Shown here one piece after another: positions 48,652 through 55,246 of a stretch of 59,192 nucleotides of DNA. The translations under genes and the position numbers were made by a program. Source of the DNA: Methylophilaceae bacterium (GTDB lineage Bacteria; Pseudomonadota; Gammaproteobacteria; Burkholderiales; Methylophilaceae). Numbering within the stretch: position 1 is the stretch's first letter; every line of letters begins with the position of its first letter. The DNA lies in contig JAPKBG010000013.1 of NCBI GenBank assembly GCA_028823485.1, forward strand, positions 1 through 59,192, read 5' to 3'. The notes beneath the pieces were generated by a model. That model was not told where the DNA came from and made no database searches. It worked only from the letters and a program-made list of their open reading frames with translations.

Positions 48652-50253
48652 TTAACGACCTCTGTTACCACTACCATTGCCTCTATTGCCGCTACTTCTA
48701 GTGCTATTACCCCCGGCATTGCCACCACCATTAGTACGCCCACCACCACTATTGCCTCTAGGGCGGCGTGGTACGTTTAGATCGGCAGCATAAATTGGCT
48801 GTTGTGGTTGCGCTTGATGCCTTGCTGCTTCAGACATATTTGCCGTTGATTGGCTGGCTTGGCTATGTTGTTTGTTGTTCGGCTTGCGACTGCCTGAAGG
48901 TTTATTCGGCTGATTGCCAAAGGAGCGTTGCTTGCCTTGCTCGGGTGCTTTGCTACCACCTTGTGGGCGACGATCATTTTGCCCTTGTTTCTTCTTCTGG
49001 CCTTGACCGCCGTTTGGCTGTTGGCCACGGAGTAACCTTGGTGGCTCTGGCTCAATCTTAGTCGGCGCAGCAAAGCCTACTATTTGCACTTTAGGAATCT
49101 CACGTTTAATCAGTTTTTCAATGTCTTTTAAGTATTTCAGCTCTTCACGATCAACTAAAGAAATTGCTGCACCAGAAGCGCCTGCGCGACCAGTACGGCC
49201 AATACGGTGCACATAATCTTCAGGTACGTTCGGGAGCTCAAAGTTCACCACTTGAGGCAATTGATCAATATCCAAACCACGGGCTGCAATATCTGTGGCG
49301 ACTAAAACACGGGTTTGACCAGCTTTAAATTCTGCTAATGCCCGTGTACGTGCTCCTTGGCTTTTATTGCCGTGAATAGCCATGGCAGAGATATCACTTT
49401 TCACTAACTTTTCAGTCAGTCGATTCGCACCGTGCTTGGTACGTGTGAAGATTAATACTTGTTGCCAATCATTCTCTTTGATCAAATAAGCGACTAAATC
49501 ACGCTTATGGGCTTGTGGTACCATGTGGACGGCTTGCTCTACCATTTCAGAGGCTGTGTTGCGTCTTGCGACTTCAACAAAGCCCGGGTTGTCTAGCAAG
49601 CTGTCTGCTAAGCGTTTAATTTCATCAGCAAAAGTAGCTGAGAAGAGCAAGTTCTGACGTTTTTTAGGTAGTCTGGCTAAGATTTTTTTAATGTCGTGAA
49701 TAAAGCCCATATCTAACATACGGTCAGCTTCGTCTAACACCAATATTTCAATGCCAGATAAATCAACTTTTCCTTGATTAGCTAAATCCAGTAAACGACC
49801 GGGTGTCGCGACTAAAATATCTAGGAAACGACCTAAACGGTTAATTTGTGGGTTGATGCTCACACCGCCAAAAACCACCATCGATTTCAAATCGAGGTGC
49901 TTACCATAAGTCACGACTGACTCAGCAATTTGCGCTGCTAACTCACGCGTTGGCGTGAGGATTAAGCAACGTGGCTTGCCTTTAGCAGGGTTCTCTGCAG
50001 GTTTTTGTGAGAGTAAGTGCAAGATTGGTAGCGTAAAACCTGCTGTTTTACCGGTACCTGTTTGTGCGCCAGCTAATAAATCACCACCTTTTAAAACCAG
50101 TGGAATTGCTTTTGCTTGAATCGGCGTTGGGGTGGTGTAGCCAGCGTCTTCAATCGCTTTTAATAAGGGTTCGGCTAAACCTAAATCTTTAAAACTTCCT
50201 ACAGGACTGCTGCTAAGGTTAGTAGCATCGCTACTTGTTACTTCTGTGTTCAT
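48652..50253 (-). CDS. rhlE: DEAD-box RNA helicase, RhlE type
   Basis: This 533-aa ATP-dependent RNA helicase has the Q motif and GAQTGTGKT (motif I), PTRELA (Ia), DEAD in [13 protein letters not shown] (II), SAT (III) and [10 protein letters not shown] (VI). From about residue 390 the protein is low complexity: a Gln/Lys/Pro/Ser-rich part and then a Gly-Asn-Arg-rich tail (GGGNAGGN..., [12 protein letters not shown]). Such tails bind RNA nonspecifically. RhlE proteins act in RNA decay and ribosome assembly in the cold. Confidence 0.93.
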   Translation of the reverse strand: MNTEVTSSDATNLSSSPVGSFKDLGLAEPLLKAIEDAGYTTPTPIQAKAIPLVLKGGDLLAGAQTGTGKTAGFTLPILHLLSQKPAENPAKGKPRCLILTPTRELAAQIAESVVTYGKHLDLKSMVVFGGVSINPQINRLGRFLDILVATPGRLLDLANQGKVDLSGIEILVLDEADRMLDMGFIHDIKKILARLPKKRQNLLFSATFADEIKRLADSLLDNPGFVEVARRNTASEMVEQAVHMVPQAHKRDLVAYLIKENDWQQVLIFTRTKHGANRLTEKLVKSDISAMAIHGNKSQGARTRALAEFKAGQTRVLVATDIAARGLDIDQLPQVVNFELPNVPEDYVHRIGRTGRAGASGAAISLVDREELKYLKDIEKLIKREIPKVQIVGFAAPTKIEPEPPRLLRGQQPNGGQGQKKKQGQNDRRPQGGSKAPEQGKQRSFGNQPNKPSGSRKPNNKQHSQASQSTANMSEAARHQAQPQQPIYAADLNVPRRPRGNSGGGRTNGGGNAGGNSTRSSGNRGNGSGNRGR

Positions 50254-50864
50254 TATTTGTTTTTCCTACGACGGCCAATTACTTTCCAGTAATACCAATC
50301 GAGGCTGACGAATAAAGGATAATTGAGTGACTGAAAAGTCATCTTCATGATGCCGCTACGCGGATTGGTATGCGTAAGGTTGAGTTATTATACGTAAATG
50401 TTATAGAAAAGCTAGCCGATTTATTTTAGCCATCTAGGTGGACAATTTGATTTCCACCCCAATCTTTGGTCTTATACAGCTGTGTGTCGGCTTATTTAAT
50501 CATTTCTTTTCGGTTATTTTGGTTTGCTGGAGCTTGTTGTTACTAAGTCGATGCTGGCAGTAATGATGGGTAGGATGGTGGAGCTGATATTGGTTATTTT
50601 TAAATCTCTAATAGCATCTTAATATGATAAAAACGTTAATGCGGATTTTGCAGCGGTATTACCTAAAACATAACAAATCGCCGGACTAGTCTGTTTGAAA
50701 TCAACTTTAGAAAAAACTTAGGTTATATCAAGGTATTTTTAATAAAAGCCGAGTCGGAAAGCAAGCGTTAGTAAATAATCCTAGCCTTAGTGTAATGAGA
50801 TTTAGGTTTGTTGATAATGAAAATCATTATAAACAAATTCTGACTTTTAATTTGTTAAAACTTT
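50254..50864. other. Intergenic region with a GGDEF-domain relic
   Basis: About 600 bases without an intact gene. It contains the diguanylate cyclase C-terminal remnant listed separately (50426-50497, minus). The rest has no recognisable reading frame and marks the start of the accessory zone. Confidence 0.5.
50426..50497 (-). pseudogene. C-terminal relic of a GGDEF (diguanylate cyclase) gene
   Basis: On the minus strand ADTQLYK is followed, after one or two extra bases, by KDWGGNQIVHLDG and a stop. This resembles the end of a GGDEF domain (ADxALYxAKxxGRNxV). Upstream sequence is degenerate and no GGDEF core is seen. Confidence 0.5.
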
Positions 50865-50930
50865 GTGCTACTATTTAGTTTGGTAATTGTTAAAGTGTTA
50901 GAATTTAAGAATGGTAAGTATAAATTTAAT

Positions 50931-51119
50931 ATGAGAATTTTTATTGCAAAGTTGGCATCCTCATTGGGTGTTTTATCATCCATATGGTTTTTACTTGGTA
51001 TGTTTGAAATTGTTCCACTTGTGTTCACAATTCCAGGAGAAACTAGTTTTAGAACCCATGCATCACTAGCAGTACTCTTTTTGATGATAGCCTCTTGGGG
51101 TTTTTGGAATAGCGACTAA
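50931..51119 (+). CDS. Small membrane protein (about 62 aa), first of a trio
   Basis: A 62-aa protein begins MRIFIAKLASSLG and has two predicted membrane helices (about residues 7-29 and 42-58) with a short polar loop containing GETSFRTHAS. An in-frame GTG at 50865 would give 84 aa; I prefer the ATG because the extra part looks unstructured. I do not recognise the family. Two further tiny membrane-protein frames follow in the same direction with short gaps, suggesting one operon that ends at the hairpin near 51590. Confidence 0.55.
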   Translation: MRIFIAKLASSLGVLSSIWFLLGMFEIVPLVFTIPGETSFRTHASLAVLFLMIASWGFWNSD

Positions 51120-51142
51120 TTTAAATAACGAAGGAAAGATTA

Positions 51143-51313
51143 ATGTTAAAGAAATCAGATATATGTATTTTACTTGCAGTGTTTATAGCATTTGTTACAA
51201 CAGCATTTTTATGGTTCACTGGTCAAACAGAAGAAGGCCTATTTACTGCAACATGGATCCCTTCAATACTAACCTTTTCCATTTACTTTAAAATTATTTC
51301 GAGAAAGAATTAA
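51143..51313 (+). CDS. Small membrane protein (56 aa), second of a trio
   Basis: The ATG at 51143 follows a good AAGGAAAG ribosome binding site. The 56-aa product has two hydrophobic helices (SDICILLAVFIAFVTTAFLWF and PSILTFSIYFKII) and a basic end (SRKN). No known family is recognised. It lies 23 bases after the first gene of the trio. Confidence 0.6.
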   Translation: MLKKSDICILLAVFIAFVTTAFLWFTGQTEEGLFTATWIPSILTFSIYFKIISRKN

Positions 51314-51315
51314 CT

Positions 51316-51414
51316 ATGGAAATATCATTAATATTCGCCACAGGGTTAGTATGTTTTTTATTAGTTATTTTTGCTGTTATTTTAACTGTTATAGAGTTTA
51401 AAAATTCAGACTAA
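51316..51414 (+). CDS. Single-helix micro-protein (32 aa), third of a trio
   Basis: The ATG at 51316, two bases after the previous stop, starts a 32-aa product that is almost entirely one membrane helix (about residues 4-26) with a short charged tail EFKNSD. Size and architecture resemble accessory subunits of oxidases or transporters (such as CydX or CcoQ), but there is no large partner gene beside it. The coupling to the upstream frame favours a real gene. Confidence 0.5.
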   Translation: MEISLIFATGLVCFLLVIFAVILTVIEFKNSD

Positions 51415-51573
51415 GGCATAAGCCTCTATCTAAATATAAACATACTTGATGAATGCGTGAGCCTAAGCTTTAGAAATTAGACGAAGTCCAGGTACGCCAT
51501 TTTTTAAAAAAATTCTTAGGGATGATAAAAGTTTTCTTTGTTTATAATTAAATATATAAATGTCAGCCAAATT

Positions 51574-51600
51574 AAACAAGTGAATATTTCACTTGTTTTT
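51574..51600 (+). terminator. Terminator of the small-membrane-protein trio
   Basis: AAACAAGTGAA and TTCACTTGTTT form a perfect 11-bp stem with a TAT loop, followed by a short T-run. It is about 160 bases past the third small gene. Confidence 0.85.
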
Positions 51601-51726
51601 AGTCAATAAGCTTAGCTACAACAGTGACTTGCCCGTCGTGGTGCATGCCCACCAATTTAACGTTCTATCTCGTGATAAGACGTACATTAGAACCGCCCTC
51701 TAGCTTAATAGGGGCGGTTTTTTGTT
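51601..51726 (+). ncRNA. Candidate small RNA between two terminators
   Basis: This segment of about 125 bases is more GC-rich than its surroundings and is bounded by the trio terminator upstream and by a strong terminator at 51691-51726. It contains short complementary stretches such as GTGGTGCATGCCCACC. No protein frame fits. I do not recognise it as a known RNA family. It might equally be a decayed gene end, since the minus strand can be read as MHHDGQVTVVAKLID and a stop. Confidence 0.35.
51691..51726 (+). terminator. Strong Rho-independent terminator
   Basis: AACCGCCCT and AGGGGCGGTT pair over nine positions (one bulged G), followed by TTTTTT and GTT. The stem is GC-rich and the strongest in this region. 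No annotated gene ends directly before it, which suggests a non-coding transcript. Confidence 0.85.
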
Positions 51727-51865
51727 GGCTATTAGTTTTTCTTAGCTTTTTATACAAAGCCTTACCCTATTTACGCGCGTAGTATTACTTATATATCTAG
51801 TGCATTTTGAAGTGTATGGTATGAATCTCTCTAACTTTATTAATTAAATATCTGAGGAGACGGTA

Positions 51866-51961
51866 ATGGCAGCTTTAATCTATACGGAAATTTAAATTTG
51901 CAATTAAGCAGGCATTGTGTACAGAAGAACAAAAGGAATTACTTGTTCATGAAAACGACTA
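51866..51961 (+). pseudogene. Micro-ORF, possibly frameshifted 31-aa peptide
   Basis: GAGGAGACGGTA precedes an ATG at 51866 that encodes MAALIYTEI and then stops. Removing one T in ATTTAAATTT continues the frame as KFAIKQALCTEEQKELLVHEND and a stop at 51961. The good ribosome binding site and peptide-like continuation suggest a real small gene that has lost its frame, or a short leader peptide. Evidence is thin. Confidence 0.35.
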
Positions 51962-51987
51962 ACTAATATAGAAGGTAGGGAAATAGA

Positions 51988-52638
51988 ATGAAAAATATAT
52001 TACTAACAGCTGGAACACTATTTATAAGTTTACTCTTCATGGGCCCAGCAAGCGCACTGGATGTGCAGATTACAGCGGATATAGGATCCGTGGATGTAAT
52101 GCATAATGGTAAAAAGGTGACTATCATGAGGAATCAAGATACATCAAATACTATCAATCCTGACTATGCAAAAACATCACGTGAATGCCCGCCGTTTTGT
52201 ATTCGTCCAATCAAAATTGCTGAGGGGGTCGAAACGCTAGGTGAATTAGAAGTGATTCAATATTTAAAAATGAGAAGTGATGGTGCAGATAATGTTTTGA
52301 TTATTGACTCACGGACACCTGACTGGGTTGAAAAAGGTACTATTCCAGGATCGATTAATATTCCATGGACTAAATTAGCACCAGAAAAGGGAGCTAGTTT
52401 TTTTGAAATCGCAAGTATCTTGCAAAAACAATTTGGTGTGGTTGATAAGGAAGGGCTATGGAGTTTTTCTAAAGCAAAAACCATAGTGCTATTTTGTAAT
52501 GGTATGTGGTGCGGACAGTCCCCAAGAAATATAGCTCAACTACTTGAAATAGGCTATCCAGCAGAAAAAATAAAATGGTATCGTGGTGGAATGCAAAACT
52601 GGGAAGCGCTAGGATTAACCACTGTTAAGCCTAAATAA
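51988..52638 (+). CDS. Periplasmic rhodanese-like protein
   Basis: This 216-aa protein has a signal peptide (about residues 1-23, ending ASA), a segment with TSRECPPFCIRP and a rhodanese domain from about residue 85 (NVLIIDSRTPDWV). The active-site loop reads CNGMWCGQSP, with Cys at the expected nucleophile position, so sulfur transfer or redox chemistry in the periplasm is plausible. The extra CPPFC pair may form a disulfide or bind metal. Its last 337 bases including the stop are exactly duplicated at 53891-54227. The neighbour at 52800 is a second, cytoplasmic rhodanese. Confidence 0.82.
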   Translation: MKNILLTAGTLFISLLFMGPASALDVQITADIGSVDVMHNGKKVTIMRNQDTSNTINPDYAKTSRECPPFCIRPIKIAEGVETLGELEVIQYLKMRSDGADNVLIIDSRTPDWVEKGTIPGSINIPWTKLAPEKGASFFEIASILQKQFGVVDKEGLWSFSKAKTIVLFCNGMWCGQSPRNIAQLLEIGYPAEKIKWYRGGMQNWEALGLTTVKPK

Positions 52639-52648
52639 GCTTGTTTTT
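52312..52648 (+). repeat. 337-bp exact repeat, copy 1
   Basis: From CGGACACCTGACTGG to the GTTTTT after the rhodanese stop the sequence matches 53891-54227 base for base as read by eye. The two copies are 1579 bases apart in direct orientation. This copy lies in the intact rhodanese gene. Confidence 0.93.
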
Positions 52649-52754
52649 CAGTTTCACCACTATCCTTAATTAAAACTTACACTTATCGAATTGTTAAAAA
52701 GTCATAGTTAAGGATTGTGGTTTTTTACCTAATACTTTTTAAAGAAAAGCAAAT

Positions 52755-52773
52755 CCTAGAGAGGCTCTCTAGG
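52755..52773. promoter_or_regulatory. Perfect palindrome upstream of the second rhodanese gene
   Basis: CCTAGAGA and TCTCTAGG flank a GGC centre, 26 bases before the ATG at 52800. There is no T-run, so it looks like an operator or leader hairpin rather than a terminator. The binding protein is unknown. Confidence 0.55.
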
Positions 52774-52799
52774 TTGGACTTTTCGCTAGAGAATAAAAA

Positions 52800-53147
52800 A
52801 TGGCCTATACAAAAAAATTTCAAAATCTTGCAGATGAAGCACGTTCCCGTGTAAAGGAAGTACTACCTGAGGACTTCGATGATGTATTGGCTAAGGGCGC
52901 TATTGTATTGGATATTCGAGATAAGGAGGAGCATGATGCTGACCATATCGAGGGCTCGCTAAACATTAGTCGGGGTAAGTTGGAGATGCTTGTTGAAAGC
53001 ATGATTCCAGATCTTGACACTTCAATTATTTGTTACTGTAATGCCTTTAATCGTGGTGCACTGTCGGCAGATACACTAAGAAGCTTGGGCTACAGTAATG
53101 TAAGGTTTTTAGCTGGCGGTCTCAATGCATATCGTAAACTTGTCTAG
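52800..53147 (+). CDS. Cytoplasmic single-domain rhodanese
   Basis: This 115-aa GlpE/PspE-size rhodanese domain has no signal peptide. It has VLDIRDKEEHDADHIEGSLNI, the CH2A-like start of the fold, and the active-site loop CYCNAFNRGALSA, in which the second Cys is the likely persulfide carrier. The closing region is FLAGGLNAYRKL. It is followed by nearly 500 bases without a clear gene. Confidence 0.85.
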   Translation: MAYTKKFQNLADEARSRVKEVLPEDFDDVLAKGAIVLDIRDKEEHDADHIEGSLNISRGKLEMLVESMIPDLDTSIICYCNAFNRGALSADTLRSLGYSNVRFLAGGLNAYRKLV

Positions 53148-53623
53148 TGGTCTAACTACCATATTGTGCAGTATGAAAAATAAACGTCGATAGTATCGGA
53201 AGGATATGACAAACAAACCCAGATCGACGTAGTTCCTTCACTAGCAGACTATTTTGTCCCTTAGTCGTCAAGCTTTTAAAGCATCAAAGATTCACAAGGC
53301 TGAGCTCAAGCTGGGAAAATTGATTAGCAAATTGATAAATACTTAAATGTACAGGCTGTGCTGAATGTGGCATCACATTATCTGGTGATGCCATTCCCAG
53401 AGCAACTGAGCCCCTTTCCTAAAGGTATAGCTTAAACAAGTATATTTGTAGCTAAACAAAAACCAGATATTTTCATTCACTTTTAAAGTGTGAGTACGGA
53501 TTAACAGCGCAAGCTTTATCAAGTATATTTTTATGGCGACCAGTACATTTATTTTTTATAGTTAAAAGTCTGAGAAGTCAAAAGAAACTATTCATATTGA
53601 TAATTATATGAGGGGGGTTAGAG
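53148..53623. other. Intergenic region, degenerate sequence
   Basis: No intact gene is seen in 475 bases. It contains a perfect 8-bp hairpin GGCATCAC/GTGATGCC (53369-53392) and ACGTCGAT/ATCGACGT inverted arms at 53184 and 53223. The last 180 bases resemble the stretch upstream of the Nif11-like gene at 54525 (for example TTAAAGTGT, AGTATAT, AACTATTCA in the same order), so the promoter region appears duplicated with the gene. Confidence 0.45.
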
Positions 53624-54217
53624 CTGATCGAGTCAGCATTGGTAAGAGATACTCATAACCGCACTTTTGAGAAAGAAGTAAGAAAGTTTGGCGAAATATT
53701 CAAAGAAGATAATTCAATTGTTTCAAGATTGGAAGCAATAAGTGACGCGGATAGCTTTATTTCTGCATATGTAAGCATGGCTGCAGCTAAAGAAATTCAC
53801 TTTACTGCAGATGGTATGAAAACTGTTGTTCATGAGCAAAAAAACTGGGCATGGCTGGCTTATTCCAAAGTTTGTGTTGATGATGGTGCGCGGACACCTG
53901 ACTGGGTTGAAAAAGGTACTATTCCAGGATCGATTAATATTCCATGGACTAAATTAGCACCAGAAAAGGGAGCTAGTTTTTTTGAAATCGCAAGTATCTT
54001 GCAAAAACAATTTGGTGTGGTTGATAAGGAAGGGCTATGGAGTTTTTCTAAAGCAAAAACCATAGTGCTATTTTGTAATGGTATGTGGTGCGGACAGTCC
54101 CCAAGAAATATAGCTCAACTACTTGAAATAGGCTATCCAGCAGAAAAAATAAAATGGTATCGTGGTGGAATGCAAAACTGGGAAGCGCTAGGATTAACCA
54201 CTGTTAAGCCTAAATAA
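53624..54217 (+). CDS. Chimera of a Nif11-like domain and a rhodanese C-terminus
   Basis: Residues about 1-75 are a Nif11-like domain (FEKEVRKFGEIFK, then IHFTADGMKTVVHEQ), paralogous to the protein at 54525. From the RTPDW sequence on, the protein is identical to the C-terminal part of the periplasmic rhodanese, including the CNGMWCGQS loop, because of a 337-bp copy. The first rhodanese beta strand and the signal peptide are missing, so the enzyme fold is probably incomplete. The codon aligned with the ATG of the paralog is CTG at 53624; TTG at 53639 is the alternative start. Expression is doubtful and it may be a recent by-product of recombination. Confidence 0.6.
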   Translation: MIESALVRDTHNRTFEKEVRKFGEIFKEDNSIVSRLEAISDADSFISAYVSMAAAKEIHFTADGMKTVVHEQKNWAWLAYSKVCVDDGARTPDWVEKGTIPGSINIPWTKLAPEKGASFFEIASILQKQFGVVDKEGLWSFSKAKTIVLFCNGMWCGQSPRNIAQLLEIGYPAEKIKWYRGGMQNWEALGLTTVKPK

Positions 54218-54227
54218 GCTTGTTTTT
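53891..54227 (+). repeat. 337-bp exact repeat, copy 2
   Basis: This is identical to 52312-52648. The left junction falls inside the Nif11-like frame just after TGATGGTGCG; the right end lies ten bases past the stop codon. There are no flanking insertion-sequence ends. Confidence 0.93.
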
Positions 54228-54524
54228 AGATTGCCGATATCCCTAATTAGCCTGCATATTATTTATGCTTAATAGTTAGGGCCAGGGGTTATTTATTCAA
54301 TAACTGTAAATATATTAAGCTTTTTGATCTGATAATGGTTTTACAGATTTAAAAAAAGTGCGTAGTTTTACTTGTTCTTAAAGTGTAGATACGCATTATC
54401 ATTCCAGCTTGTATTGAGTATATTGTTTGGGTAGTTTGTACGTTTATTTTGTGTATTTTAAGAATAGTAAAACAAATAAAAAACTATTCACATATATTTA
54501 ATTTATAAAAAAAGGGACGAGAAA
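54218..54524. other. Upstream region of the Nif11-like gene
   Basis: About 300 AT-rich bases without a gene. It resembles the region before 53624 and so probably carries the native promoter. AAAGGGACGAG before the ATG at 54525 is a fair ribosome binding site. Confidence 0.45.
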
Positions 54525-54803
54525 ATGATAAATGCAGCTTTAGAAAGAGATACTAACAATCGCATGTTTGAAAAAGAAGTGCGAAAATTCGGCGAAATAA
54601 TTAAGGGTAACGCTGACCTTCTAGCAAAACTGGAAACAACCAGTGACGCAAGTAATTTTATTTCGACATATATAGCTATGGCTGCGCAAGAGGGAATTCA
54701 TTTTACTGCTGCCGACATGAAAATTGTAGTACAAGAGCAAAAGACTGGCCAAGACTGGCTGATACCTAAAGTTGTATTAATGATGGTGCGTGAGCGCTTC
54801 TAA
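54525..54803 (+). CDS. Nif11-like small protein
   Basis: This 92-aa protein has a Nif11/NHLP-leader-like domain: MFEKEVRKFGEIIKGNADLLAKLE, a spacer and EGIHFTAADMKIVVQEQ, the usual G..FT..D pattern (about residues 57-68). Nif11 domains occur in nitrogen-fixation clusters and as leader parts of ribosomally made, modified peptides. The tail after the domain (KTGQDWLIPKVVLMMVRERF) is short and lacks Cys, and no modification enzyme of a known peptide class is adjacent, so a precursor role is unproven. It is 20 bases ahead of the 99-aa gene, likely one operon. Confidence 0.65.
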   Translation: MINAALERDTNNRMFEKEVRKFGEIIKGNADLLAKLETTSDASNFISTYIAMAAQEGIHFTAADMKIVVQEQKTGQDWLIPKVVLMMVRERF

Positions 54804-54823
54804 ATAAAGTTAAAGGATGATTT

Positions 54824-55123
54824 ATGGATGATATAAAGTCAAGTAGTGGTAACGTTGTTGGTGGTTGGAATGGGCAATCTGCAAAGGAATTGCAGGCTGA
54901 GATACAGCGTATTAAAATTGCCTTAGCTGCAGAAAAATCATCAGATTCATTGGTTTCGAAAGACATGCCACACAGAGATCAAATACATGATGATTTACAA
55001 AACTTTAGGGCCTATCATTTATGGGGTTGCGATAAGGAAGGGCAATGCCTTGTTGGATCAGGTGCTAATCGTATTGAGAGTATGGATAAAGTACTTGCAT
55101 TCTCATTGATTGATCACCATTAA
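54824..55123 (+). CDS. Unknown 99-aa protein downstream of the Nif11-like gene
   Basis: The family is not recognised. The first 22 residues are flexible (Ser/Gly-rich with GNVVGGWNG). Residues 19-39 form a probable amphipathic helix (SAKELQAEIQRIKIALAAEK). The rest contains two Cys (WGCDKEGQCLVG) and a C-terminal helix. There is no signal peptide or membrane segment. A ribosome binding site AAAGGATGA precedes the ATG. The double-Gly near the N-terminus resembles a leader cleavage site, but this is speculation. Confidence 0.55.
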   Translation: MDDIKSSSGNVVGGWNGQSAKELQAEIQRIKIALAAEKSSDSLVSKDMPHRDQIHDDLQNFRAYHLWGCDKEGQCLVGSGANRIESMDKVLAFSLIDHH

Positions 55124-55146
55124 CTTTTAGTTTAGCAAGTGATGGA

Positions 55147-55181
55147 GAAGCAAAAAGCTGAGAGGTTTTTTTGCTTCTTTT
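55147..55181 (+). terminator. Terminator after the 99-aa gene
   Basis: GAAGCAAAAA and TTTTTGCTTC form a perfect 10-bp stem with an 11-base loop (outermost loop bases T-rich), followed by TTTT. It ends the Nif11-like/99-aa transcript about 25 bases after the last stop. Confidence 0.88.
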
Positions 55182-55246
55182 AGCAATTAAGATTAATATT
55201 TAAATATTAATCCATTACAATTTAAATTACTATTTAGGTACTCGAC

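Larger units (their letters stand above)
51415..51987. other. Intergenic region with two terminators and possible small RNA
   Basis: This stretch contains the terminator at 51574-51600, the possible RNA at 51601-51726 and its terminator, and a broken micro-ORF at 51866. No long reading frame is present. The periplasmic rhodanese gene starts at 51988 behind AGGTAGGG. Confidence 0.5.

Noticed and set aside
51601-51726. 6S RNA or tmRNA
   Set aside because: The block does not show the long open-bubble pairing of 6S RNA or a tRNA-like end with tag frame; I keep it only as an unassigned candidate RNA.
53148-53623. Insertion sequence between the rhodanese genes
   Set aside because: Short inverted arms are present, but no transposase fragment, matching terminal repeats or target duplication could be identified.
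52312-54227. Transposon-mediated copying of the rhodanese segment
   Set aside because: The repeat has no terminal inverted repeats and its ends fall inside a gene and just past a stop codon, which fits simple recombination better.
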